Below are positions 52,276 to 63,051 of a stretch of DNA of 64,000 bases, in pieces. This DNA is from Anaerolineaceae bacterium. Lineage in GTDB: Bacteria; Chloroflexota; Anaerolineae; Anaerolineales; Anaerolineaceae. Made by a program: the position numbers and the translations under genes. How positions within the stretch are numbered: position 1 is the first letter of the stretch; every line of letters starts with the position of its first letter. A model generated the notes under the pieces. That model made no database searches. It saw only the letters and a program-made list of their open reading frames with translations, and was not told the DNA's origin. The DNA lies in assembly GCA_030653365.1 (NCBI GenBank), contig JAURZL010000007.1, positions 498,011 through 562,010 of the forward strand, in the 5' to 3' direction.

Positions 52276-54380
52276 TATCGAAAAAATATTTTTATGGTTT
52301 AATCCTCGTATTCTTTTTTGTAAATTTAAAAACTATTTTTAATTTAAATGATTTTATTTATCTTGGAAGCACCCAATATTCGGATATACCGATAACACAT
52401 TATCCTAATTTGTTACATATTCAAAATTCATTAAAACTACATCACCAAATCCCATTATGGTCAAACCTCATCTTTTCTGGTTACCCATTTTCAGCCAATC
52501 CGCTTTCTGGTTTATGGTATTTTCCTGGATGGATAGCCTTACTTTTACCGTTACCTGCAGGAATAAATGTAAGCCTTATATTGCATTTATTAATCGGCTT
52601 ATTCGGTATGTTCTTTTTTTTAAGAAGCTTAAACATTTCTGAAGTTGCATCCTTTTTTGGATCTTTTGCCATGTTTTTTTCCGCAAAAATATATGCCCAT
52701 ATTGGTGCTGGCCATCTTTCCTTGATTTATGCAATTTGTTTGACACCATGGTTGTTATTTTTCACAATCAAATATCAGCTTCAGGATAATCTAAAGTATA
52801 AAATTATTCCTGGTTTATTTTGGGGATTAATTTTCCTTTCTGATCTTCGGTGGTCGATACCTACATTATTCATCTGGATGATTGTACTGATAAACAAGGA
52901 AATAAAAATTAAACAACTATTCAAGTTTATTTTGGTGAGTCTGGTGATAGGTTTAGGTTGTTCAGCAGCAGTATGGTTACCATTACTCCAATTTCTTGAA
53001 TTATCAAGCAGAGCAAATATTACACCATCAGAACTGATGGTTTTCTCAATGTCATTGAAAGAATTTATTAATTTAGTATTTCCAATATTTGAAGGTAGTG
53101 CTGAATTACGAGTTTATCCAGGAGCTGCAATCATTTTGCTTAGTGTTTTAGGTTTAACGCTGACAAAAGAGAATCGACCAATAATAAAATGGTATCTATT
53201 AGCTTTGGTTTCCTTAATATTTGCATTTGGTGAAAATATTCCTGGCATGAACTTAATCTATGAAATTCCTGGTTTTTCAGTGATGAGGGTACCATCAAGG
53301 TTTTTATTTCCATTTGTTTTTGCACTTTCGGTCATCTCATCTTTTGTTTTGGATACAATCATATTTAAAAAAATTTCTTATCCCTTTAAAAGAATTTTCT
53401 TTTTGACGCCAATATATTTCTTTGTAATATTATTTTCAATTGGTTCAATTTTCTTTACAAAAACATTCTCCATAAATTTTCTATTGCCAATTTTTGTTTT
53501 CTCAGGGACATTAATTCTCATCCAATTATTGATTGAACAGAGATTTCGACCTGTGACAATCGGTTTGGGTTTATTGGTTTTCCTGGTGGTTGAATTATTG
53601 ATTGTTAATTTATTAAGTTTGTCTTATGTTTCTTCACTAAAAGCAATCAATAATAATAATGATCTGTTGGCAAAACTCACTTCATTGCCGTCAAAATTTC
53701 GTATATACACTCCGTCTTATAGCATTTCCCAGGAACAGGGGGCATTCTGGAGTATTAATCAGGTTAATGGGGTTGATCCGCTACAAATTAACGCATATGT
53801 TGACTTTTTTGAAAATATGTCCGGAATTCCAGTGGAAGATTATTCAGTTACTCTTCCTCCTTTTAAATCTGGAAATCCTGATGTCGATAATTTTGGACAA
53901 TGCCCTGATAAAGATTCTCTTTCCGTCTTGAATACAAAATATGTTATTTCATCCTATGAGATGAGCAAATGTAATTTGGGTGAAGAAATAAAAATTTCAA
54001 GCCTATTTGTATATGATTTAGGCGACCATGATAATTATTTATCATTTCTAAATTGTCAATCAGATACTGATTTACTCAAATTACTAAAACATACACCAAA
54101 TGAAATTCTCCTGGATATTGAAAGTTGTGGAGGATTGTTGAGATTAAGCGAGATTAATTATCCCGGATGGAATGTTTACATTGATGGTGTTAAAGACTCT
54201 TTAGTAGCGGATTCTCTTTTCAGGGAAGTCTATTTGTCAGAAGGAACACACTCAGTTCAATTCAAATTTCAGCCATTATTTGTTTTTTTGGGTTTAGGAA
54301 CACAATGGATTTTCTGGATATTAGGAATAGGAATATTGTTTATTTATAAAAGTAAAAAAAATGAAAAAATTCTGGTTTGA
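52272..54380 (+). CDS. YfhO-family membrane protein, type B
   Basis: 702 residues with about 12 transmembrane helices. It resembles YfhO proteins, GT-C-fold enzymes implicated in Firmicutes in sugar decoration of lipoteichoic acid. Family-like segments include PLWSNLIFSGYPFSANPLSG after the first loop, HIGAGHLSLIYAICLTPWLL, and a C-terminal beta domain with NYPGWNVYIDGVKDSL and GTHSVQFKFQP before a last helix. Start: TTG at 52272, overlapping the previous stop by 4 bp (TTGA), so expression is coupled. It overlaps the next gene by 20 bp. Confidence 0.8.
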   Translation: MISKKYFYGLILVFFFVNLKTIFNLNDFIYLGSTQYSDIPITHYPNLLHIQNSLKLHHQIPLWSNLIFSGYPFSANPLSGLWYFPGWIALLLPLPAGINVSLILHLLIGLFGMFFFLRSLNISEVASFFGSFAMFFSAKIYAHIGAGHLSLIYAICLTPWLLFFTIKYQLQDNLKYKIIPGLFWGLIFLSDLRWSIPTLFIWMIVLINKEIKIKQLFKFILVSLVIGLGCSAAVWLPLLQFLELSSRANITPSELMVFSMSLKEFINLVFPIFEGSAELRVYPGAAIILLSVLGLTLTKENRPIIKWYLLALVSLIFAFGENIPGMNLIYEIPGFSVMRVPSRFLFPFVFALSVISSFVLDTIIFKKISYPFKRIFFLTPIYFFVILFSIGSIFFTKTFSINFLLPIFVFSGTLILIQLLIEQRFRPVTIGLGLLVFLVVELLIVNLLSLSYVSSLKAINNNNDLLAKLTSLPSKFRIYTPSYSISQEQGAFWSINQVNGVDPLQINAYVDFFENMSGIPVEDYSVTLPPFKSGNPDVDNFGQCPDKDSLSVLNTKYVISSYEMSKCNLGEEIKISSLFVYDLGDHDNYLSFLNCQSDTDLLKLLKHTPNEILLDIESCGGLLRLSEINYPGWNVYIDGVKDSLVADSLFREVYLSEGTHSVQFKFQPLFVFLGLGTQWIFWILGIGILFIYKSKKNEKILV

Positions 54381-55926
54381 AAATAAATGGGTAATAATTT
54401 TTTCGCTTTTTGTAATTGTGATTACGACAATTCCATATTGGATAGGATTTAATCTTCAGAATGAGATTTACAAATTTTCAGGATTTATCATCGGAGTTGA
54501 GGATGGTAATTCTTATCTGGCAAAAATGATGCTTGGTGCTAGTGGCGACTGGTTGTTTACCACGCCTTACACTGCGTACCCTCAAATGAAATTTTTCGCA
54601 TTTTTTCCATATATCCTCTTAGGGAAGCTTACCAGTGCACCTGAGCAAACCTTACAATTCATTTGTTTATTTCACTTATTTCGATGGATGGGAATTTTAT
54701 TTTTAATTAAAGAGACTTACTCATTCAGTCTCTTGTTTGTGAAAGAAAAGAACACAGCGCGGGTGACTACAGCTCTTTTGGTTTTTGGGGGAGGGTTGGG
54801 ATGGTTGAGTATTGTTTACCCTCAAATTTATAACAATCGTTTACCCTTAGAATTTTACTCTCCAGAGACATTTGGTTATTTATCCTTTTTTAGTCTGCCA
54901 CATTTACTATTTGCCAGAGGTTATTTATATAGAGCTTTTAGAATATTATTAACCATGAATAATAAAAATGATTATCCATCAATCGGATATTTAAAAAGTG
55001 GTTTATCTTTGCTTTTGAGCGGCATATTCCAGCCATTGAATATTTTTATCGGCTGGTTAATTGTCGGATCATTTTATTTGTACAAATTAGTAATTATTAG
55101 AATTCCTATAAAGAATTTAAAAGAATATCTATTATGGATAATTCCTTCGGTTCCTTTATTTTTCTACAACTTTTTTTCATTTTTATTTGATCCATATTTA
55201 TCAGCCTGGCAGAATCAAAATAGAATAATTTCACCTCCAGTAGTTGATTATTTACTGGCCTATGGCATGGGTTTGTTATTCATTTTTTTCGCTATCAAAC
55301 ACAAAGAAATTATGAAAATGAAAAACCTGACGTTCATTAATATTTGGATTTTTCTAATTCCAGTGTTGGCATATTTCCCAATAAATATTCAAAGAAGATT
55401 AACAGAAGGAGTCTGGCTTTGTTTTTGCATTTATATTGGAATGGTTGTGATCAATAACAAAAAGTTTATAACTCGTTTTATTATCGTCACTTTTTTCATG
55501 TTTTCCTATTTGTTTTTTACAATAGGTTCATTACGAACTGTCTTGACTTTAAATCCGCCAATATACAATTCGAATTCCTTTATTGATGTGGCAAATTCGC
55601 TTGATCAGGAAATTGTGAAAGGGGATGTAATCCTTGCTCCATACAATGAAAGCAATTTGCTGCCTGTTTATTTGCCAATAAAAGTAATTACAGGACATGG
55701 CCCTGAGAGCAAGAATTTGAGTGGTATTTCAAAAAGTATTGCTTCTTTTTATCAAGGAAAATTATCTTCAACAGAAACACAGGATTTATTAGTTACTTTT
55801 GATATAAAATACATAATTATTCCTCAAGAATTAGACTTAAATAATATTTTCCTTCAATTGGAAGGTACTCCCAGGCAGATATTTTACAAAAATAGTGATT
55901 ATGCTGTGGTAAGACTCGATGATTAA
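54361..55926 (+). CDS. Polytopic membrane protein, GT-C-like, type A' (paralogue of the first gene of the operon)
   Basis: 521 residues with about 11 transmembrane helices and a soluble tail. Segments aligned with the 50740-52275 gene: GVEDGNSYLAKMMLGASG (after helix 1), VFGGGLGWLSIV, YFPINIQRRLTEG, and KVITGHGPES followed by a short tail ending in a YAVVRL-type strand. The order and spacing of these segments are the same in both proteins, which supports duplication. The start overlaps the preceding gene by 20 bp. Confidence 0.7.
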   Translation: MKKFWFENKWVIIFSLFVIVITTIPYWIGFNLQNEIYKFSGFIIGVEDGNSYLAKMMLGASGDWLFTTPYTAYPQMKFFAFFPYILLGKLTSAPEQTLQFICLFHLFRWMGILFLIKETYSFSLLFVKEKNTARVTTALLVFGGGLGWLSIVYPQIYNNRLPLEFYSPETFGYLSFFSLPHLLFARGYLYRAFRILLTMNNKNDYPSIGYLKSGLSLLLSGIFQPLNIFIGWLIVGSFYLYKLVIIRIPIKNLKEYLLWIIPSVPLFFYNFFSFLFDPYLSAWQNQNRIISPPVVDYLLAYGMGLLFIFFAIKHKEIMKMKNLTFINIWIFLIPVLAYFPINIQRRLTEGVWLCFCIYIGMVVINNKKFITRFIIVTFFMFSYLFFTIGSLRTVLTLNPPIYNSNSFIDVANSLDQEIVKGDVILAPYNESNLLPVYLPIKVITGHGPESKNLSGISKSIASFYQGKLSSTETQDLLVTFDIKYIIIPQELDLNNIFLQLEGTPRQIFYKNSDYAVVRLDD

Positions 55927-58249
55927 GCAATTAATGAATTTAAGTGAGAACAAAAACATCTTTATAATTCTTTTCCTAATTGTATTTTTGCCATTTGTCA
56001 TTTTATTATTGAGCGGAAAAGTAATTTTTTGGGGGACAACAATTTTACAATTTATTCCCTGGAATCAATTTTTCTTTGATTCCATTCTCAATGGTGTATT
56101 TCCTTTATGGAATCCTTACAATGGAATGGGAGTCCCCTTTGTGGCAAATCTCCAATCAGCCGTTTTTTATCCTTTGAATTGGATAATGCTACCTTTTTAT
56201 TTGCTTGGCGGGATCAAAGGTTTGGCAATTGGCTTAACTTTGTTGCTTCCAACTCATTTGTTCATTAGTGGGTTTGGGATGATAAAAGTTCTTCGGCACT
56301 TAGACCGGAGCAAATATGCTCAAATATTAAGTGCTATTGTTTTTGTGTTCAGTGGGTATATATTGACTCGTTTGAGTTTCATCAGTATGGTATGGACGTT
56401 TGCCTGGTTGCCCTGGATTTTATTTGTGTGTATGAAATTATTGCCTATAACCAATAAGAATTCTTACAAAGAAATAATTAATTTAAGTATTTTAATTGCA
56501 TTGCAGGTTTTGGCAGGTCACGCCCAAACGACATATTACACATTATTATTGGGAGGAATTATTGTTCTTGCGGTCAATTTTGATTCAATAAAGCAGAGAA
56601 TGTTGAAATTTCTTACTTTCGTTGTTTCTGTAGGCATCTCTTTATTGATTTCGGCAATACAAGTTATTCCAACAGCTGAATTCTTACTGAACTCCCAACG
56701 TAGCAGTGAGGTCGGTTACGATTTTGCTGCGAACTTATCCCTTTGGCCAGCACGATTATTAACTGTTTTATTTGCCAATTTTTGGGGAAATCCTAATTAT
56801 GGACGTTTCTCAAGTGGGGGAAATTTCTGGGAAGAGAATATTTATATCGGTGTTTTTCCTATAACCATACTCATAATTTTATTCTGGGTATTTATTCGAA
56901 AAAATAGAAGAGCTCAAATTTCAAAGAAAAACAGATTGGTTATCGTAATATTTTTCTCAATGGCAATTTTTTCCATATTATTTGCTTTTGGAAGATTTTT
57001 TCCTTTATTTCCCTTTTTATATCAGTTCATTCCCACATTTTCATTGTTTCAAGCGCCCAGCAGATTTTTGATTGTGTATGTTTTTTCGATGTGCATTTTG
57101 CTTGGGTTTGGTATTGATATTTGGTTATCATCTCATTTCAACCATAAAAAAACAAATATTTATCTTGTCGTTTTTGGTACTTTACTGGTTATAACGCAGG
57201 TTGGGAAATTTACAAATTCTTCTTTTCCAATCTCATTAATAAATAGTCTGCTCACCGGAAGTATTTTAGGATTTAGTTTTGGATTGATTACATTGCTTAA
57301 AGATAAAATTTCAAAAAATCAATTTGGAATAAAAATTCTGGTAGCATTTGTTGTTGTTGGAGATCTAATGTTCCATAATTTTTTATGGGAAGATTTTCAA
57401 ATAGTCACAGCATTATCAGAAATTAATCATTCACATACAAGCGATGAATTTTCCAGGATATTCATGAGTGATCAGGACGAGTCTTTCTTAAAATTCAGCC
57501 TTTTTTTCAGGCCAGATCGTTTACAACCTTTAGTTGATTATCACTTATTGAATTCAATGGTCTTACCAAATTCCAATCTATTGAATAATCGATTTTCAAT
57601 GGTGAATAATTTTGATCCATTGCAACCTGAAAAATTTACGCAATTTTGGAATTGGATTAATAAGCTTTCAAATGAAGAACAGGATATTATTAAATCCATG
57701 ATTGGGGTAGAAAAAATAATCCAAATAGAACCTTTGATGATTAATTCAGTTAATGTAAAAGAATTAAAAGCAGCAGAAATTGTTCAGTGGTATGGTTGTA
57801 GTAAATCTATTAAAGACACGAACATCTTTGAGTGGTTGTTGTATTATGAAACCAAGGAACAAAGGAATAGATGTATTTTGTTGAGTGAAGAAGTTCCCAA
57901 TAATTTATTGATTCCAAAGGAAACAGATCAAATTCCTGAAGTTGATTATTATTTTTCAGACACAAATACAATTATCGTTAATTATTCCTCAGTAAATCCA
58001 GGTTGGCTTGTTATTCGTCAAAACTGGTACCCTGGGTGGAAAGCGATTTTTGATGGGGAATCAGAAATTATCATAAAAAAAGTGGATTATTTCTTCCAGG
58101 GATTAGAAATACCAGCTGGTGATCATAAAGTTGTCATCAAATACTCTCCCAAATCTTTTTCGTTGGGATTATTAATCTCAATTCTCAGCATTGCTTTTAT
58201 TTTTATATTTTTTCTTTATTATTCAATTTGTAGAAAATCAAAACAATAA
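55919..58249 (+). CDS. YfhO-family membrane protein, type B'
   Basis: 776 residues with about 13 transmembrane helices. YfhO-like features are clearer than in the second gene: [66 protein letters not shown], and a C-terminal beta domain with [20 protein letters not shown] and [11 protein letters not shown] before the last helix. It is likely a membrane glycosyltransferase or flippase-associated protein acting on lipid-linked sugars (inference). It overlaps the A' gene by 8 bp and is the last gene of the four. Confidence 0.85.
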   Translation: MIKQLMNLSENKNIFIILFLIVFLPFVILLLSGKVIFWGTTILQFIPWNQFFFDSILNGVFPLWNPYNGMGVPFVANLQSAVFYPLNWIMLPFYLLGGIKGLAIGLTLLLPTHLFISGFGMIKVLRHLDRSKYAQILSAIVFVFSGYILTRLSFISMVWTFAWLPWILFVCMKLLPITNKNSYKEIINLSILIALQVLAGHAQTTYYTLLLGGIIVLAVNFDSIKQRMLKFLTFVVSVGISLLISAIQVIPTAEFLLNSQRSSEVGYDFAANLSLWPARLLTVLFANFWGNPNYGRFSSGGNFWEENIYIGVFPITILIILFWVFIRKNRRAQISKKNRLVIVIFFSMAIFSILFAFGRFFPLFPFLYQFIPTFSLFQAPSRFLIVYVFSMCILLGFGIDIWLSSHFNHKKTNIYLVVFGTLLVITQVGKFTNSSFPISLINSLLTGSILGFSFGLITLLKDKISKNQFGIKILVAFVVVGDLMFHNFLWEDFQIVTALSEINHSHTSDEFSRIFMSDQDESFLKFSLFFRPDRLQPLVDYHLLNSMVLPNSNLLNNRFSMVNNFDPLQPEKFTQFWNWINKLSNEEQDIIKSMIGVEKIIQIEPLMINSVNVKELKAAEIVQWYGCSKSIKDTNIFEWLLYYETKEQRNRCILLSEEVPNNLLIPKETDQIPEVDYYFSDTNTIIVNYSSVNPGWLVIRQNWYPGWKAIFDGESEIIIKKVDYFFQGLEIPAGDHKVVIKYSPKSFSLGLLISILSIAFIFIFFLYYSICRKSKQ

Positions 58250-58290
58250 GGGGTATTATCAATGCACCCAATAAGGTTGAGGAGATGAGC

Positions 58291-59256
58291 ATGGAATCAC
58301 CAATAACAAATGTAAAAGAATTTTATGAAAAATTGATAAAAAATCTTGAAAGTGTGATAATTGGAAAAAAAGAAGTTCTGGATCAGGTAATAATCGCTTT
58401 GTTGAGTCAGGGTCATTTACTGATTGATGATGTCCCTGGTGTAGGTAAAACGATGCTCGCAAAGGCACTCGCAAAATCTTTAGGGTGCTCTTTTAATAGA
58501 ATTCAATTTACTCCTGATATGTTGCCGAGCGATGTGACAGGTGTATCTATCTTTAATCAGAATTCACGCGAATTTGAATTCCGACCCGGCCCGATTATTT
58601 CACAAATCGTATTGGCTGATGAAATAAATCGAGCCACCCCAAAAACACAGTCAGCCTTGTTGGAATCGATGGAAGAGCGACAAGTAACAGTTGATGGATT
58701 GACACACAGGATTCCTAAACCTTTTATGGTCCTTGCTACCCAAAATCCAATAGAATATGAAGGTACATTTCCTTTACCAGAAGCACAATTAGATCGTTTC
58801 ATAATGAGGATACGAATTGGATATCCTACTTTTGGAAATGAGATTGAAATTCTTGAATTACAACAATTGAGACATCCGATTGAAGATATAAAATCGGTGG
58901 TCACCAGTGAAGAAATTGTCCTGATGCAAGAAGAGATCAAACGGGTCTATGTGTCTGCTGCAGTAAAAAGATACATTGTTGAATTAACTCGAGCCACAAG
59001 AGACCATAATGATGTTTATTTAGGTGCAAGCCCCAGGGGAAGCTTGAGTTTATTTCGTGTAAGTCAGGCGAAAGCAGCTTCTCTTGGAAGAGATTTTGTG
59101 TTACCAGATGATGTAAAAGGATTGGTAAAATTTGTATTGGGACATCGCCTTGTCATTCATCCATCTGCTAGGTTGAAGAACCTAACTTCTGATCAAATCA
59201 TAGGTGAAGTACTCCTGCAAGTTCATGTTCCTGGTGGGGATTTCAGGGAAAATTAA
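58291..59256 (+). CDS. MoxR-family AAA+ ATPase
   Basis: 321 residues. Walker [18 protein letters not shown] (about 50-66), Walker [20 protein letters not shown], sensor [20 protein letters not shown] and arginine-finger region LDRF are typical MoxR. MoxR ATPases act as chaperones in metal insertion or complex assembly, usually with DUF58 and VWA partners. The start is set at the ATG at 58291 because GAGGAG lies 6 nt upstream; the ATG at 58285 touches that site. A DUF58 gene follows 6 bp downstream. Confidence 0.94.
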   Translation: MESPITNVKEFYEKLIKNLESVIIGKKEVLDQVIIALLSQGHLLIDDVPGVGKTMLAKALAKSLGCSFNRIQFTPDMLPSDVTGVSIFNQNSREFEFRPGPIISQIVLADEINRATPKTQSALLESMEERQVTVDGLTHRIPKPFMVLATQNPIEYEGTFPLPEAQLDRFIMRIRIGYPTFGNEIEILELQQLRHPIEDIKSVVTSEEIVLMQEEIKRVYVSAAVKRYIVELTRATRDHNDVYLGASPRGSLSLFRVSQAKAASLGRDFVLPDDVKGLVKFVLGHRLVIHPSARLKNLTSDQIIGEVLLQVHVPGGDFREN

Positions 59257-59262
59257 TCCAAA

Positions 59263-60549
59263 ATGCGCATCAGAAAAGTATTTTGGTTTGCTTTTGGTTT
59301 AATCGCCTTTTCTCTATTGATGACCTGGTATTCTGGAAATTATTCTTCATTTTCTCAATCGAGGAACTTTTTCTTGCGATTAACTGTTCTAGCAAGTCTC
59401 TTCATCATAATCAATTGGATCTGGACATTTACCTCAATAAAGAAACTGTCATTAGTACGAAATCAACGTTTGCTCAGGTTACAAGTTGGTAATGTTTTTG
59501 AGGAAGGATTCGAGGTCAATAATTCATTAAGATTTTCTCGATTATGGATTGAAATTGAGGATATGAGTCATTTGTCAGGGATTTCAGGATCAAAGGTTCT
59601 GTCAGGTCTGGGTGGAAAAAAGAATCGATATTACATTTCCAGAACCATCCTGACAAAACGAGGTTCATTTAACCTTGGACCGACTTTAATTAGGTCAGGT
59701 GATCCCTTTGGAATGTTTACTACCGAAAAATTGGTCGCACCGGAGGCACAGTTATTGGTATTGCCGTACATTGAAACAGTTACTAAATTTACTGAACCTC
59801 CAGGTTTTATCCAAGGTGGTAGGGCAATAAGACAGAAGAGCCTTGAAGCCACTTCGTTTGCTTCAGGTGTGAGAGAATATCAATCAGGTGATCCATTAAA
59901 CCGAATTCATTGGAAAAGTAGTGCTAAAAGAGACAAATTTATGGTCAAAGAATTTGATCAAGACCCCCAGGCAGATATTTGGATTATTATCGATGGTTAT
60001 GAAGAAAGTAATTCTCATCAAATTATTGAAGAAGAAATCCAATTTGCTGATACATTCTGGGCTTTAAAACAAAAATCCGCATTTAAGTTACCAAAAAGTA
60101 CGTTTGAATATGCAATCAGTATTTCAGCTTCCTTAGCTTCTTATTATATTGAAGCTGAGAAAGCAGTTGGCGTAGCATGCGCAGATTCTATATTGACTGT
60201 AATTCCAACTGAAAAAGGTGGAAGACAATTAGGGAAAATATTAGAAACCATGGCGTTCTTTGAGGGTAAAGGAAAAATGCCAATTAATGAAGTAATTGAA
60301 TCTTTAGGATACCAGATAATTCGGGGAAGTACTGTTGTGATTGTTTCATCGACTGATTCAGCGAATATCCAGTTATGTATTGAAATCTTATTAAGAAGAA
60401 AACTTAAACCGGTGATTATTCAAATCAATAGAGAAACCTTTGAAACATCGCCACAAGACCCAGTCACTTGGGAAATTAACAATATTCCTGGAATTGTTAT
60501 AAATTATGGAGATTCGATTTCCTCCGCTTTGCAATCATTAACCCAATAA
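59263..60549 (+). CDS. DUF58 protein, partner of MoxR
   Basis: 428 residues. Two N-terminal transmembrane helices (about 5-22 and 30-52) precede a cytoplasmic beta-rich part and the DUF58 core with SGVREYQSGDPLNRIHWKSS and KEFDQDPQADIWIIIDG, the latter resembling a VWA metal-ion-dependent adhesion start. The pair moxR-DUF58 is common; the usual third gene (transglutaminase or further VWA protein) is absent here, and a convergent gene follows after 221 bp with no strong terminator visible. Confidence 0.9.
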   Translation: MRIRKVFWFAFGLIAFSLLMTWYSGNYSSFSQSRNFFLRLTVLASLFIIINWIWTFTSIKKLSLVRNQRLLRLQVGNVFEEGFEVNNSLRFSRLWIEIEDMSHLSGISGSKVLSGLGGKKNRYYISRTILTKRGSFNLGPTLIRSGDPFGMFTTEKLVAPEAQLLVLPYIETVTKFTEPPGFIQGGRAIRQKSLEATSFASGVREYQSGDPLNRIHWKSSAKRDKFMVKEFDQDPQADIWIIIDGYEESNSHQIIEEEIQFADTFWALKQKSAFKLPKSTFEYAISISASLASYYIEAEKAVGVACADSILTVIPTEKGGRQLGKILETMAFFEGKGKMPINEVIESLGYQIIRGSTVVIVSSTDSANIQLCIEILLRRKLKPVIIQINRETFETSPQDPVTWEINNIPGIVINYGDSISSALQSLTQ

Positions 60550-60770
60550 TATCCATCAGTCATCAGGATTTAATTGTTCTGACCCCGTAAGTTCAGTAAA
60601 ACATCAGCATAACTTAACCACATATCTCTCTTTGATCGTAAATGGAAAAGAATAATGGATGTATTCCTGTGCATAAATTCAAATAACCTGGGAAAGTATA
60701 GAAAATACTACAAAATGATGAATCCTTTTTTCTTATTTTGGATTTATTTTTGTGGGGATCAATCAAAAAA

Positions 60771-61271
60771 TTAGTGGTTTTCTTCGGATCCGGGAGATTG
60801 TAGCATTAACTCTATTGCATGAGGAAGTACTGGTAAAAGAAATTCAACACACTCTTTCGCCGCCTTTGGACTTCCGGGGAGGTTAATAATCAGCGAATTA
60901 CCTTTTATTCCCGATACCCCTCTGGAAAGGGAGGCATGAGGAGTAATTTGAAAACTTTTATATCGTAAAAATTCAGATATTCCAGGTGTTTCTTTATCAA
61001 TTAATGAAAGTGTAGCTTCCGGAGTGATATCTCTTGGGGAAAAGCCGGTTCCGCCTGTAGTGAAAATCAGAGGTATTTTTTCTTCTACCCATGTGGATAA
61101 AACAAATGTAATCTCTTCGGTTTCATCTGGAACAATTTTATAATCAACAATTATGAAATCATTACTTTCCAGCAATTCACTGAGAGCAGGACCGGATTTA
61201 TCAAACCTCTCGCCTCTATGTGCGCGATCAGAGACTGTTAAAATTGCAACAGTTATTTGATTATTCTTCAT
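60771..61271 (-). CDS. Molybdenum cofactor biosynthesis protein, MogA/MoaB family
   Basis: 166 residues, typical length. Motifs: ILTVSDRAHRGERFDKSGP at the N-terminus, FTTGGTGFSPRDITPEAT (substrate-binding loop) and SLIINLPGSPKAAKECVE at the end. The family adenylates molybdopterin. Start: ATG at 61271, because relatives begin here and GGGGA lies about 8 nt upstream; it overlaps the preceding PHP gene by 11 bp. The longer frame to 61316 would add an atypical N-terminus. No other moa/moe genes are nearby. Confidence 0.9.
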   Translation of the reverse strand: MKNNQITVAILTVSDRAHRGERFDKSGPALSELLESNDFIIVDYKIVPDETEEITFVLSTWVEEKIPLIFTTGGTGFSPRDITPEATLSLIDKETPGISEFLRYKSFQITPHASLSRGVSGIKGNSLIINLPGSPKAAKECVEFLLPVLPHAIELMLQSPGSEENH

Positions 61272-63015
61272 CGTCAAATTCCCCAACAATAGTTTTCCAT
61301 TGACCGTGAAGACCATTGGGGTTTACACCATAAAAGAAACGTAAATTGTTTCCCTCTTTATAAACCAGGTCATAATTCGTGTAATTTCTAGTTTTATATT
61401 TTCTTAATAAGCCAAAATCTCCAAACCATTTAGTAGATTGACCTAACTGACTATCATTTTTGTCCAGATAACTTCTTATTGCGTATTGCCATAAACGTCT
61501 GGCAGATTTTTGAGTAACGTTCGTGACTACATTTCCATTTCGTAAATCTTTGATTGCAAAATATAAAGTACCTTTTCTTTCTTCAGGCGGGAATAATTCA
61601 ATACCTGTTTTTGGCTCGATTGTTGATATAGCCTCTTCGACCATTTCCGGTGTTTTTACAGCCATTGCGGGTACTTCTTCATTATTAGCTGTTACTTGCA
61701 TCAAATTGCGGCTTTTCCCCCTTAGAACAAGTCCTACGATTTCATCTCGAACTGCCAGATTGGTTTCACTCTCTTCACGGATATAAATTTTATAATCATC
61801 AACGGCATAAGGTGGATCATCACCTCTGGGGATCATAATGCGGATAATCTTATTTTGTTTAAAATCCTGAACATCAAATTCACACTGAAGAGGTGGACTG
61901 ATGCGATTAGAAATATCATTTTCTATAATTTTTATATTTTTTTCAGAGTCAGTGATTCCCGGAGGAGGGATTTTTTGATCAGAACTTAAGCCAATATATA
62001 GAGTGCCACCATTTGTGTTCATAAATGCGCAAATATCGGTCAAAATTGCGTATAATTTTCCACCTCTGATTGTCATACTTTCATGAAAATCCTGAATAAT
62101 ATTCGGACCTTCTTCCAGCGCATTCAGAAGATAATTTGAAACAGGTTCTGATAACTCTTTTCTTGGTCTGGTTTTCGAAAAATCATTTCCTTTAAACACA
62201 TTTAATATAGCTGCGAATGTTCTCTCCTGCAGTAGGATTTCTGTTGTACGATCCCCTAGTCCAAAATTCTTTTTTCTGAAAGGATCAGTTAATAAGCGGT
62301 GAGAATCTGAACCCTGAATACAATGCATACGCCTTGGATATTCCGGTTTTGTGCCATTAAAAAAGTAAGCAGTCGTTCTTTTCCCAATTTGATCCAGGTC
62401 GGTAACTTCTAAAGCATGGAGGTGTTCATCCTGCGTATAGGCAATTTTTGTTTGTCCTCCAAAATTAAAACCTCGCATTGCGACACCATTGGATGAATTT
62501 ACATGAGCAGCGATAACGAGACCGCCTGAATTATTTATCAGTTGATAGGCAGCGATAACATCGGAAGTTGCTCCAATATTTTGCGCACCATCATCCAATA
62601 CATGGGGGGGGATTTTTAGAGAAAGAAGAAGATGCTCAATTTCTCTTACTGGTTTTTCAGGTGGAAATATCCCTAAAATGTGAAAACCAAATGTCGCAGT
62701 AAATTCAAATCCTGGAAGGACCAGAATTTTTTCTAAAAGCCTTTTGTATTCATCAAGCCGAACCTTTTCTTGTGGAAGAATTCTGTTCAACCTAAACAAT
62801 GTTTCTAATTGCTGGATTTCTTCTTCCATTTTTTTGTATCCAGCGATAGAGTTGTGATCCGTGATTGCAATAATATCAAGGTTCTTTTCTTCAGCTCTTT
62901 TTAGAATATCAAGAATTGTTACATCTGGTTGTTGAAAGTCTGCTGATGCTGGTGTATGAATGTGTAAGTCAATGTTGTACCAGTGAGTTTGTGTAGGGTT
63001 ATTGTTTTTTGCCAA
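61261..63015 (-). CDS. PHP-domain protein fused to an AlbA_2 (Schlafen-type) domain
   Basis: 584 residues. The N-terminal PHP phosphoesterase domain (about 10-260) has IDLHIHTPASADF, AITDHNSIAGY, a His in VIAAHVNSSNG and GSDSHRL, the metal-binding His/Asp set. After a linker an AlbA_2-type domain (about 300-420) has ESMTIRGGKLYAILTDICAF followed by MNTNGGTLYIGLS and IRIMIPRGDDPPY. The C-terminal 160 residues are not recognised. The combination suggests nucleic-acid or nucleotide processing. Start: TTG at 63015 with AAGGAG about 5 nt upstream. Confidence 0.85.
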   Translation of the reverse strand: MAKNNNPTQTHWYNIDLHIHTPASADFQQPDVTILDILKRAEEKNLDIIAITDHNSIAGYKKMEEEIQQLETLFRLNRILPQEKVRLDEYKRLLEKILVLPGFEFTATFGFHILGIFPPEKPVREIEHLLLSLKIPPHVLDDGAQNIGATSDVIAAYQLINNSGGLVIAAHVNSSNGVAMRGFNFGGQTKIAYTQDEHLHALEVTDLDQIGKRTTAYFFNGTKPEYPRRMHCIQGSDSHRLLTDPFRKKNFGLGDRTTEILLQERTFAAILNVFKGNDFSKTRPRKELSEPVSNYLLNALEEGPNIIQDFHESMTIRGGKLYAILTDICAFMNTNGGTLYIGLSSDQKIPPPGITDSEKNIKIIENDISNRISPPLQCEFDVQDFKQNKIIRIMIPRGDDPPYAVDDYKIYIREESETNLAVRDEIVGLVLRGKSRNLMQVTANNEEVPAMAVKTPEMVEEAISTIEPKTGIELFPPEERKGTLYFAIKDLRNGNVVTNVTQKSARRLWQYAIRSYLDKNDSQLGQSTKWFGDFGLLRKYKTRNYTNYDLVYKEGNNLRFFYGVNPNGLHGQWKTIVGEFDDEE

Positions 63016-63051
63016 TATAACTCCTTAAAAAAAGGAAAATTTGTGAGAAAT

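Noticed and set aside
60550-60770. Possible gene or structured RNA between DUF58 and mogA
   Set aside because: No ORF with a start site, no match to the repeated element, and only weak hairpins were seen in these 221 bases.
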